This document shows, in pieces, positions 53,320 to 63,433 of a stretch of 64,000 bases of DNA; position 1 is the stretch's first letter, and every line of letters begins with the position of its first letter. The stretch lies in NCBI GenBank assembly GCA_900169235.1, contig FWCC01000179.1:1-64000 (forward strand). Reading direction: 5' to 3'. The notes below the pieces were generated by a model, which saw nothing but the letters and a program-made list of their open reading frames with translations, made no database searches and was not told the origin of the DNA. Made by a program: the position numbers and the translations under genes. Source of the DNA: Zarea fungicola. Its lineage: Eukaryota > Ascomycota > Sordariomycetes > Hypocreales > Cordycipitaceae.

Positions 53320-55152
53320 TCAAGCCCATTTACCCAACACGCTCATGACCACCAAGCCTCCGACCAGCCCAAACCCGGCCACGCCCACCGTCACGCCGTC
53401 CGCCTCGGCCAGCTCGGCCTTTCGCCCGTGCGCGCCAACCATCCAGTCGCCCGCCCACATCTCGACGACGCCGACCCAGACGAGGATGCCCGCCGACAGC
53501 GCGTCGAGGGTGCCGATGGCGACAATGGTCGACGGGTCGTTGCCGTTGAAGCGCCGCAGGACGCCGATGCCAATGGCCATGCCGAGCGGTGTGACAAAGG
53601 CGAAGAGCGAGGCGAGGCCCATCTTCTTCCGGAGGGAGAGGCCGCCGCCGGAGGACGTGGGGTGGTGAAGCAGGGCTGTCTCGGACGTGGGGAGGACGGC
53701 GGCCTCGTCGGAGCCGCTGATGGTGGTGACGACGGTTTTGCTGCCATTGTTGTTGTTGGGAGAGGAGGAGGATGCAGGAGGCGAATGTACGTGGGCGTCA
53801 GTGTCCCGGTGTGTGCCAATGGTGGCTATGCGGGTGCCGAGGGCGAGGCCTTCAAAGAGCTGGTGGAAGAGGATTACGATGAAGAGGCTGATGAAGTACT
53901 GGTCGGCCGCGACAACGAGGGTGAGACCAATCACTGTTTTTTTGATGAAAATGTTAGTTCTAACGTCTTTGTTTTTTGGTCAGGCGGCGCGCGTTTAAAA
54001 GAGAAGACGTACGGAGAGAGTGAAAGAGGATGCCAGCTTCCAAGACGAGAATAGTGACGACCTCGGGCGAGAGTATTTTCTGGGACTTTTCCTCCGTCGA
54101 GAGCGTGGCGATGGACTTTTCCTTTGCGAGGACGATGCGGTGACCAATGTACTCGACGAGAAAGGAGAGGAAGAGGCCTGCCATGACAATGGCTGACGTG
54201 GTTGATTCGTAGCCGAGTTCGCCGAGGCATTTATTGTTAAACATGAGGGAGGCATGCGTATATAACTTGAGAAGAAAAAAAGATTTCCAAGGTCAGTGGG
54301 ACAGAAATTATAGCAGTCTTGATAGTTGATGCAAACTTACATGGACAAAGGCCGTGGAAATGACAATACCTGTACCAAACTGCTTGAGAAAGGTAAACAG
54401 CAGCGACATGTTCTTCCCCAGAGCCCTTTGGAGAAATAAAGGACCAAAGACACCAAGGGCGCTGGTGGCGAGAATGACAAAGAGGAGGCCGACGCGGAGA
54501 CCAATGTTGTAGTCGCGTTTGGGCACGTCACACTTGGGAGCATGTGCTTCATCTTCAGGACCGCCAACACAATGTCTTTTTTCCACATGTTAGTTTCATT
54601 GAATGATACACGTAGAGGGGAAGATGTCAGAGAGAGCGCAGGGCGTGGGAGAAACGTACTCTACACCAGCGTGGGAGTGGCAGTGGACGTTGCTGCCAGC
54701 ATCACCACTGTGGTCGTGATCTTGCTCCGCACCATGCTCATGGTCATGATCCGAGGGTGACGATTCTGCTGCGTCCTTTTCCTTTTCTGCAAGGACCTCC
54801 TCCCCGTCGGGAGCGATGCAGTATAGGTCGGTGCCGTGGTTATGGCAGCCCGTGAAGCTGGCGGGGAGGTTGGTCGTTGCTGTGGGTGTGGTGTGTATGG
54901 AATATTCCGTCACTCCATCCATACAGAATCTGGAATTTTTATTACAGTATCAGCACTCAGCCCCATCAATGCCTTTCCTTGTAAAACGTACAGCTGGGAC
55001 GCGCCATGTAGATGACAACCGGTAATGGCCGTCACTTTTGCCGTCGATGCCGCAGACGCTGCAGCAGGATTCGGCGCCGGCGTTCGCATGGGATGGGATG
55101 CAGCCACCGCAGTTGCCACAAGGGCTGCTGATGTGAAGATTCTCGCCAACAT
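53320..55152 (-). CDS. ZIP-family zinc transporter with Cys/His-rich ectodomain
   Basis: Five exons (54992-55152, 54660-54929, 54341-54575, 54013-54265, 53320-53933), in phase, give 510 aa. It begins with a signal peptide (M-L-A-R-I-F-T-S-A-A-L-V-A-T-A-V-A-A-S). An ectodomain of about 150 residues has three C-H-x-H-...-C motifs and a histidine/aspartate run (D-H-D-H-E-H, D-H-D-H). The ZIP membrane domain starts around R-V-G-L-L-F-V-I-L-A-T-S and has F-G-T-G-I-V-I-S-T-A-F-V-H, then V-E-Y-I-G-H-R, and L-F-H-Q-L-F-E-G-L-A-L-G, the signature with the HxxxE metal ligands. A Ser/Asn-rich cytoplasmic loop follows. The family imports Zn2+ (or Fe2+) across the plasma membrane, as yeast Zrt1/Zrt2. Three of the four donors are GTACGT. 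Confidence 0.9.
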
Positions 55153-56865
55153 TGTGTTCCACTGGCAAATCAGCCAAATGACCCGATCAAGAGACGCCAC
55201 TTGTAGCTTCAAGCAACCGCTTTTACGACTTTATCAGATCAAAGATGGTTAAAAGTTTTCCGCGTGCGACCGTCAGACTTTCTTTTTTTGGTCTGTTTAT
55301 TGCAGCTGCTTTTTCTCGCACAAGGAGTACATATACAAGTTCGAGTGTCGTCGTAAGTGGCGGCGAGTCCGGGGAATTTAAGCTTCTTCTTAAGATCTTA
55401 GTGTTTATAGAAAGACGGAACGCTGGAGCAAGTGGTTAAAATTCTCGAGTGTGAAATCAAAGCGTTGTAAGGAGTTCACTGGCAACTACAGTCCTTTTCA
55501 ACATGTCAAAGTTGTCTTATTTATTAATTATTACACCGGTTTTCTTGGCATTGCACGCTTTTTCTTTGTTTGGTGGATAGTGTCTTGACCCTGATGGATA
55601 GCTGGCAGCATACAGAATTCGACAAAGAAGTAGATTGGCCCGTAATGGAGGGGGGTTGAATTGACATTGAGGACCTTGATGGTTGATGCCAAGAAGCTAT
55701 ATATGGCTCCGGCGAACAAGGTTTATCGGGAGAGAAGATGAGCGGGGAAGTTTATCTTTGAATACAGGGCTCATTTTGACTTGAAGGTCAGTTTATTTAG
55801 TTTATTTACCTCATAATTAAATATTTTGGTCTACAGTCTTTTTTGGTCGGCTTGGGAATTGACGCGGGGAGGTCATCCTGATGCAGCCCAGGTGTTGAGG
55901 ACCTGGATGAGGCCGCCAAGAAAGAGCTGGATTTTATATGTGGGAACATGACATGTCTATACTTTTGCCAGCACATCTGCTCGGGCAAGGGTCGGTGAAA
56001 TGGGTTTGGTATGAGCAAGAATTTGTCTTGGTGCTGCGGCTCCAGCACGGAGTAGGCAGCTGTAAACGATTTCACAATGCATGACATTTGTGTAAGCCAT
56101 CTATGAAACCGCCATTGCCATAATAGGAGCGATGGCCCGAGACACTGCTTCCCGAGACAAATACCATGTCAAGCTGGCACAAGCTCACTAAGATGATGAC
56201 GACTTTAGGGAAAGTTGGCTGCAGTTTACTCGAATGCAGTTTACTCGGGTGCAAAAAGTTGTTCATTTGCTTAGAAATAGCTACAGGGTCCAACGCCGGC
56301 ATAAATACCCAGCGATAGGCTTACTAGAATGGGAGTCTCTTTTCATATATGATGAATTCTTAAAGTAGTGATGCTGGGGTGGAACTCTGTCAAGTCGGGT
56401 GTGTAATGAGTGGCTAAGAATGGAATTGCCAATGGTTTGCAACACACTTTACACCATTGCTGACTTTCATCAATCTCGAATGCCTCCTATTCTCCATCTC
56501 GTAGTCTCAATTAACACCTCCAAAGAGGCATAATGAAGGCACGTCATTGGAGCACCGTACTACTCCTCAAGATGACGAATCAAAAGTAGACACAACAATA
56601 CCAAATCCCACGATTCAATCACTGAAACTGCATTAACATCGCCTCTGCATCCGGATGGAAGAAAAGCTGTCGGTGAGGTCTAGGGTAGGCTGGCTGCAGC
56701 TCGTGCTGGTTTCGCGTCGCCACTTTAATTGAGCCGCCAAAAACGCGTCTCCCAGCACTTTGGTCAAGCCGCCACGCGAACTAGGCCAGCTACTACCTCC
56801 TGCATTCACAAAGCTGGACAGTACAATCTGCCATCTCTCTCTTTGGCAGAAGCCTTCCCATCACC
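55153..56865. other. 1.7 kb divergent intergenic region (ZIP transporter and MSH2)
   Basis: Shared upstream region. AT-rich middle with short frames only. A weak ZRE-like element lies at 55778-55788 and an exact ACGCGT box at 56743-56748. Confidence 0.5.
56743..56748 (+). promoter_or_regulatory. MCB box (ACGCGT) upstream of MSH2
   Basis: An exact ACGCGT palindrome lies 118 bp before the MSH2 ATG, with a CGCG-containing relative (TTCGCGTC) about 30 bp further upstream. In yeasts, MBF binds such boxes in S-phase genes, MSH2 among them. Confidence 0.5.
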
Positions 56866-59772
56866 ATGGCTTCCCGTCCAGAATTAAAGGTAGAAACCGA
56901 GTGGCCCTATATTCATTCTTTGATACTGACAACCGCAGCTTGATGACGAGGGCGGTTTCATCCGCTTCTTCAAGTCTCTCCCCGCAGTCGGCGACGACAC
57001 TGTCCGCATCTTTGATCGAGGCGACTGGTACACGGCCCACGGCGACGATGCCAACTACATTGCGAAAACAGTACGTCCAGTGATTCTAGCGATTACTGTC
57101 TCCTTGTCCTCTAACATCCTCAGGTCTACAAAACCACTTCCGTCGTCAGACAGCTCGGCCGAAATGACCACACTGGCTTGCCCTCCGTTACCATGACCGT
57201 CACCGTCTTCCGACAGTTCCTTAGAGAGGCCCTGTTCAAGCTAGGCAAGCGTATCGAGGTCTGGCAGAGCCCCAACGGCCGAATGAACTGGAAGTGCACC
57301 AAGCAGGCCTCCCCCGGCAACCTGCAGGATGTCGAGGACGATCTCGGCGGCCAGGTCGAGTCCGCCCCCATGATCATGGCCGTCAAAATCTCCGCCAAGG
57401 CCTCCGAGGCACGCTCCGTCGGCGTCTGCTTTGCCGATGCCAGTGTCCGTGAGCTCGGTGTCAGCGAGTTTCTCGACAATGATTTATACTCCAACTTCGA
57501 GGCCCTCATCATTCAGCTTGGTGTCCGAGAGTGCCTAATCCCTCAGGACAAGAGTGAAAAGGAAAAGGATCCCGAACTGGCCAAGCTCCGCCAGATTATC
57601 GACAACTGCGGCGTCGCTATTGCTGAGCGACCGGCCGGCGACTTTGGAATCCGCGACATTGACCAAGACCTCGCGCGCCTGCTCAAGGATGAAAAAGCTA
57701 CGGCGCTGCTGCCCCAGACGGAACTCAAGCTGGCAATGGGTTCTGCCGCCTCCCTCATCAAGTATCTCAGCATTCTGCAGGATTCGTCCAACTTTGGCCA
57801 GTACCAACTGTACCAGCACGATCTCGCACAGTTTATGAAGCTCGATGCCGCAGCCCTGAAAGCTCTCAATCTCATGCCAGGTCCCCGCGACGGTGCCAAG
57901 ACCATGAGTATCTTTGGCGTTTTGAACCACTGCAAAACGCCAGTCGGCAGCCGCCTCCTAGCACAATGGCTCAAACAGCCCCTTATGAACAAGGAAGAGA
58001 TTGAAAAGCGCCAGCAACTCGTGGAAGCCTTTTACACCGATACGGAACTCCGCCAGACGATGCAGGAAACCCATCTACGCTCTGTGCCTGATCTCTACCG
58101 CCTGTCCAAGCGCTTCCAGCGCGGCAAGGCCAACCTTGAAGACGTCGTGCGCGCGTACCAAGTTGTTATTCGCCTGCCAGGCTTCCTCGGCACGCTCGAG
58201 GCGGTCATGGACGAGGCGTACCGCGACCCCCTCGACGTGGCCTACACGGCCCAGCTCCATGAGCTCTCCGACAACCTCGGCAAGCTACAGGACATGGTTG
58301 AGCAGACGGTCGACCTTGACGCCCTCGACCGCCACGAGTACATCATCAAGCCCGACTACGACTCCAGCCTGCGCGTGATTCGCAAGAAGCTCGACCAGCT
58401 CGACCGCAGCATCCGCGACGAGTTCCACGAGGCGGCGCGTGACCTCGACCAGGAGGCTGACAAGAAAATCTTTCTCGAGACGAGCCACAAGGTCCACGGC
58501 GTCTGCATGCGCCTCACCAGACAGGAAGCCGGCTGCATCCGCAACAAGTCAAAGTACCAGGAGTGCTCGACGCAGAAGAATGGCGTCTACTTTACCACCA
58601 AGAAGCTACAGGCATACCGCCGTGAGTACGATCAGCTCTCTCAAAACTATAACCGCACCCAGAGCGGCCTCGTCAATGAGGTCGTCCAGGTTGCCGCCTC
58701 TTACTGCCCCGTGCTTGAGCGCCTCGCTGGCGTCCTCGCCCACCTCGACGTCATCATCTCCCTCGCACATTGCGCCGTCAATGCGCCCGACACCTATGTT
58801 CGTCCCACAATGCACGCCCGCGGCAGCCCACAGGGCCAGACAAAGCTCACGGGCTCGCGCCACCCGTGCATGGAGCTACAAGACGACGTGCAGTTCATCA
58901 CAAACGACGTGTCGCTCACCCGCGACGCCTCATCCTTTGTCATCATCACAGGGCCCAACATGGGCGGCAAGTCGACCTACATCCGCCAGGTCGGCGCCAT
59001 TGCCCTCATGGCGCAGGTCGGCTCCTTTGTGCCGTGCGAGTCGGCCGAGCTCACTATTTTCGACGCCATCCTCGCGCGCGTCGGCGCCAGCGACTCGCAG
59101 CTCAAGGGCGTGTCGACCTTTATGGCCGAGATGCTCGAGACGGCCAACATTCTCAAGTCGGCCACGGGCGAGTCACTCATCATCATTGACGAGCTGGGCC
59201 GCGGCACCTCGACGTACGACGGGTTTGGCCTCGCGTGGGCCATCTCGGAGCACATTGTCAAGGAGATTGGCTGCTTCGCGCTCTTCGCCACGCACTTCCA
59301 CGAGCTCACGGCCCTGGCGGAGCAGTACCCGCACGTGGCCAACCTGCACGTCACGGCGCACATTGGCGGCACCGACACCCACGGGCACGGCGGCGACAGC
59401 AGCAGGCAGGAGGCGCGCGAGGTGACGCTGCTGTACAAGGTGGCGCCGGGCATCTGCGACCAGAGCTTCGGCATCCACGTCGCGGAGCTGGTGCGCTTCC
59501 CGGACAAGGTGGTGCGCATGGCCAAACGCAAGGCCGACGAGCTCGAGGACTTTACCTCCAAGCACGAGGACCTGGGCGGCCTGCAGTACGGCAAGGAGGA
59601 CGTCGAGCAGGGCAGCGCCATGCTCAAGGCGTTGCTGGTGCAGTGGAAGGAGCAGGTCGAAGCCGAGGAGGGGCTGAGCAAGGAGCAGCAGGTCGCCAAG
59701 CTCAAGGCTCTGGTCGGCGAGAATAAAGAGCTCCTCGCCAATCCCTTTTTTCAGTCCGTCAAGGCGCTGTAA
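56866..59772 (+). CDS. MSH2: DNA mismatch repair protein MSH2
   Basis: Three exons (56866-56889, 56939-57070, 57124-59772), in phase, give 934 aa, the family length. MSH2 pairs with MSH6 or MSH3 to recognise mismatches and small loops. The start M-A-S-R-P-E-L-K-L-D-D-E-G-G-F-I is typical for fungi. The order is mismatch-binding/connector region (1-300), lever and clamp (300-640), then the ATPase: Walker A T-G-P-N-M-G-G-K-S-T (about 661-670), G-V-S-T-F-M-A-E-M, Walker B L-I-I-I-D-E-L-G-R-G-T-S-T-Y-D-G, and the A-T-H-F-H-E-L sensor. The C-terminal helix-turn-helix dimer region follows. The first exon has only 8 codons. Both introns are short (49 and 53 nt). Confidence 0.96.
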
Positions 59773-60527
59773 GAGGGCAAACACAAGGGAAAGAGGGGAT
59801 GTTGCATACAAACTGTACGGTATCTAGTATTGGGAGGACGGCGAATCGGCGTTATTAGGGTTAATATCTATTTCACAAAGAGGAACAATATAGTAGGCTG
59901 GCTTGGTATAAAAATCAAAAGTCGCTTATAATATGAAAAGAATATAACAAGTAAATAAAAGAGTTTGAAAAACGTCTGTTGTGTATCTAAGCCATAGCGC
60001 GTGGGCTTCCTTTATAATAAAATACACGTCCCTTTTATTCGAGACTTTGCGTCATCTGGAAGGGTCTTGTTTTTTTTATATCTTGTGATTCTGTTGATGG
60101 TCTGGTTAGTCTCAAAAATGTGTCCCCTCGTGGTGAAATTGAACAAATGTATCAAGTGGAATATTTTCTCAGTGAAAAACAATGTAGATAGATGGTGAGT
60201 TGATGTAATCAGAAATTCATAAACAGCCTCAACGTTTCATCATAGAAAACGGTTCGTGGTTGGGGGAAAAAAAAGTCAGATAGAAACGTACCTTTGATTT
60301 GCCATTGCCATTGGCTTTCATGGCTGAGGCTGTCCCAACAATAATTGAGGACGTAAGCACAAAAAAAGGCATTAAACTCCAATTCTCTAGTGTGGCATCT
60401 CTTCGCTGCCACGGAAGAGGTTATGTACAGGTATTTCACCACCACCATAACCCCGGCGGGGTCGGGTTTGGGTCATTTTGATCCAAATCTAGATTTTGCA
60501 GAACAAAAAGAAAACAAGTCGAGTAGT
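59773..60527. other. Convergent intergenic region, 755 bp
   Basis: 3' flanks of MSH2 and the complex I subunit. Very AT-rich; no coding signal. Confidence 0.5.
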
Positions 60528-61469
60528 TTATTGGCTGCCCTCAACAGTCGCACTGACGGGGTTGATTTCGAAGCCATACTTTTCTTGGATTCTCTCTCTG
60601 CGGCGCTCCTCGTAGCCAGGGGGCTTGATGCCTGTAGTTGATATTTGTTAGTGGTTTTCCTTCGGCATGACATGTGCAAATGTCATTGGTTGAGTGTAAC
60701 GCACCTCGGCCTTCACCAATCTCAGAGACAGTCTGTTCAACAGGCACTCTCGTCGTCCGACGGAGAGTCTCTTTACGGGCAAACTCGTCGTCCTCAGTCT
60801 TGAAGCTGTCGAGACGGCCACCAAAGAGGTGGAACGTGCCCTGCACAGTACCAACAAGGGCACCGAGGGCCATGACGACGGGCATGCGCTTGCCTGAAAA
60901 CGTAATTTATTAGTACGCCATGAATTGGGCTGTTGTATCGCAGATGGGAGTACATACTAGGGAGACCGAGCACACCACCAGCCATGAAACCACCGAAACC
61001 AGCGGCGAGGGCGTCGTCCTTTTCGCGCAGGTTCATCATTGTGCGGGAGAAGAAAGTATAAGCAGCAGGACTGGCGGCTGTACGAGTAAATATAGCATTA
61101 GCAATTATGAAATCGTCTCGAATACTCTGGTCCAATGTGGTAGATGGCAATTCTCGATTTCCAAAAGGCACTGGCGTGTGGGAGTTTTTATCGTCGAGTT
61201 TGCAATTGCCATCGACCCCCTTGAACCAGACTCCAAACAATTAAAATAGTTCAATGCATACCAGCAAGTCCAATGAGGGGCCCGCCACGGGTGAAGACGC
61301 CCAAGGCGCCGACGTTGCGCTTCGACATGGCGTTCTGGATGGCGGCCAGGAAGAAACCCGCACCGAGACCGACCACGGCCGTCTTGGCCGTCTCGTCCAG
61401 GACGTCGTGGGCATGGTATGTGGCACCCTGCACGGCGGCCTGGTGGCCATGATCCTCGTGGCTAGCCAT
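60528..61469 (-). CDS. nuo-21.3b: NADH:ubiquinone oxidoreductase 21.3 kDa subunit (NDUFA11-like)
   Basis: Four exons (61262-61469, 60958-61077, 60705-60893, 60528-60631), in phase, give 206 aa. It starts M-A-S-H-E-D-H-G-H-Q-A-A-V-Q-G-A-T-Y-H, typical of the fungal subunit. The middle belongs to the Tim17/22-like hairpin family: G-L-G-A-G-F-F-L-A-A-I-Q-N-A-M, A-Y-T-F-F-S-R-T-M-M-N-L-R-E-K-D-D, and G-A-L-V-G-T-V-Q-G-T-F-H-L-F-G-G-R, giving about four membrane segments. The C-terminus, R-T-T-R-x-P-V-E-Q-T then G-I-K-P-P-G-Y-E-E-R-R-R-E-R, lies outside the membrane. It is an accessory subunit of the complex I membrane arm. The symbol follows the Neurospora subunit name and is from memory of the family. 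Two CCAAT boxes lie upstream. Confidence 0.9.
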
Positions 61470-61610
61470 TGGAAAGAGGAGGGCGGGGAGGAAGCGATTG
61501 GATGTGACGGGGGAATTGACCACGAGGTTATTATAGTCGGGGAGAGAGAGCTGTTTTCCTCTGCAGAGGGAAACTGGGGTCTCTGCTGGAGCATCACGTG
61601 ATTATTCTCA

Positions 61611-61629
61611 ATTGGCGCCTTGGGATTGG
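61611..61629 (-). promoter_or_regulatory. Paired CCAAT boxes upstream of the complex I subunit
   Basis: Two ATTGG pentamers (CCAAT on the minus strand) start 14 bp apart at 61611 and 61625, about 140-160 bp upstream of the start. An E-box CACGTG lies at 61595-61600. CCAAT boxes bound by the HAP complex commonly drive respiratory genes. Confidence 0.5.
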
Positions 61630-61662
61630 CTGGAGCTTCCATTTGGCAGAAAGTGAGAAAAG

Positions 61663-61693
61663 GTACTTGAGTACTTGGGTACTTGGGTACTTT
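61663..61693. repeat. Tandem 8-bp repeat (GTACTTGG)
   Basis: GTACTTGA, GTACTTGG, GTACTTGG and a partial GTACTTT follow each other in the divergent promoter between the complex I subunit and TRM10. Confidence 0.9.
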
Positions 61694-61983
61694 GAAGCTT
61701 GGCCCCCACTTTTTTGGAACTGCGCAAAAACGACTGAAGCTTTGCTGCTTTTCTCATTAAAATGTTTTATGTGATGTGAGTCTCAGTATTCCCGGCAACA
61801 CACGCATATAAAATACATTTTTTCATTGTTGCTTCCTTTTTTTTTTTTCTCTTTCGAAAAGATTTTGCATTAATTAATCGCCATAGCGGCAATTCTCTGC
61901 CATTGTCACAACATACATGGTCCTGCGGTCCTGGCCTGTGTGACGGTTTCTTCTCATATAAGCCGACATAGCAATTTCATACC

Positions 61984-63216
61984 ATGAGCTCCAACGAGCA
62001 ACAAGCAGTGCCTTTGGAGCCTGTACCAGATGCAATGGATACTTCTGCCCCCTCACAGTCCAATGTCACAGCCGAACCCTCAAACCCGGCAACCACGGAG
62101 GATAAGCAACAACCACCACCACCACTTTCCAAAAACGCCCAAAAGCGTCTCCGCAAGCAGCAAGAATGGGAAGCCGGCCGCAACGACCGCCGCCTCAAGC
62201 GCAAGGAGAAGCGCCAAGCCCATAAAGTCCGCGTGCGCACCGAGCGCGCCGCCCTCGTCGCCGCCGGCGCCGACCCCAGCGTCGTCTACAACCGCGTGCC
62301 CAAGCCCGCCGCCGTGGTCGTGCCCGTCGCGCTGGTGGTCGACTGCGACTTTGAGCAGTACATGACGGATAAAGAGCGCATCTCGCTCTCGAGCCAGGTC
62401 ACGCGGGCGTACTCGGACAACCGCAACGCCGCCTACCAGGCGCACCTGTGGATCGCCGGGTTCCGGGGCCGGCTGAGGGAGCGGTTCGACACGGCGCTGC
62501 AGGCGCAGCACCACAAGTGGAAGGCCGCGTCCGTGTTTGAGGGCGGCTTCCTGGAGTGCGCGGTCGAGGCGAGGGCGTTGATGGGCAAGACACACCAGGC
62601 GCCAGCAGAAGCAGGCACTGCTCAACAAGACGCCGGGGAAGAAACAGAGCAGCAGCAGCAGCTAATCGGCGCCCTGCAACGCAGTCTGGACAACCCCGTC
62701 CCGTGGACGCGTGACCCCCAGGACCCTTTCCCCCTGCCTGACCCGGAGCCGGCCCTGGATCCGGCCTTTCGCGACGTCGTCTACCTCTCCTCCGACTCGC
62801 CGTACACCCTCGAGCGCCTGGAGCCGCATACGACCTACGTCATTGGCGGTCTCGTCGATAAGAACCGCGAAAAGGGCCTGTGCTACCGTCGCGCCCGCGA
62901 GCTGGGGATCCGCACCGCGCGGCTGCCCATTGGTGAGTTCATGGTGATGCGCAGCCGACAGGTGCTGGCGACCAACCATGTCGTGGATATTATGCTCAAG
63001 TGGCTCGAGTTTGAGGATTGGGGCAAGGCGTTTCTGAGTGTGATTCCGAAGCGCAAGGGCGGGAGGTTGAGGGGCGAGGACGGGGATGATGAAGAGGGTG
63101 GTGACGGTGAGGAGGAAGAGGAAGAGGACGCCGAGGAAGCAGAGGCAGAGGATGAAGATGGCCACCAACGGGGAGATGACGCCGAGGCTGTCAAGGAGGT
63201 TGATGTAGTTGCATAG
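61984..63216 (+). CDS. TRM10: tRNA (guanine-N1-)-methyltransferase TRM10
   Basis: Single exon, 410 aa. After an acidic/Pro/Gln head comes a lysine- and arginine-rich helix (L-S-K-N-A-Q-K-R-L-R-K-Q-Q-E-W-E), the usual RNA-binding N-terminus of the family. The SPOUT methyltransferase domain (about 110-360) has V-V-D-C-D-F-E-Q-Y-M, S-L-S-S-Q-V-T-R-A-Y-S-D-N-R, V-Y-L-S-S-D-S-P-Y-T-L, Y-V-I-G-G-L-V-D-K-N-R-E-K-G-L-C, A-R-L-P-I-G-E-F-M, and L-A-T-N-H-V-V-D-I-M. The aspartate in G-L-V-D-K-N-R is the catalytic residue proposed for Trm10. A Gln/Glu-rich insertion of about 45 residues splits the domain. The tail is a long Glu/Asp run. The enzyme methylates G9 of tRNAs. Confidence 0.93.
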   Translation: MSSNEQQAVPLEPVPDAMDTSAPSQSNVTAEPSNPATTEDKQQPPPPLSKNAQKRLRKQQEWEAGRNDRRLKRKEKRQAHKVRVRTERAALVAAGADPSVVYNRVPKPAAVVVPVALVVDCDFEQYMTDKERISLSSQVTRAYSDNRNAAYQAHLWIAGFRGRLRERFDTALQAQHHKWKAASVFEGGFLECAVEARALMGKTHQAPAEAGTAQQDAGEETEQQQQLIGALQRSLDNPVPWTRDPQDPFPLPDPEPALDPAFRDVVYLSSDSPYTLERLEPHTTYVIGGLVDKNREKGLCYRRARELGIRTARLPIGEFMVMRSRQVLATNHVVDIMLKWLEFEDWGKAFLSVIPKRKGGRLRGEDGDDEEGGDGEEEEEEDAEEAEAEDEDGHQRGDDAEAVKEVDVVA

Positions 63217-63433
63217 ATTCAAATACCCACCCTGTTCACATGGACGAATCCAGCTGCTCAATTTGTTTAAAGCTCTTTCAAAAAACATAAACGTTGTATC
63301 CCTTACCATTTCCGATACCCAAATATAAATGCCACTATGCCGAATAACCACCGAAAAAACAGAAAAAAACAGACACCAATTATATACAAGCATCATCATA
63401 GTCGTAAAGCCCCCCTGTCTTTGTTTCTGATCT

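Larger units (their letters stand above)
61470..61983. promoter_or_regulatory. Divergent promoter of the complex I subunit and TRM10
   Basis: 514 bp with the CCAAT pair, E-box, 8-bp repeat array and a long T-run (about 61838-61849) before the TRM10 leader. Confidence 0.5.
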
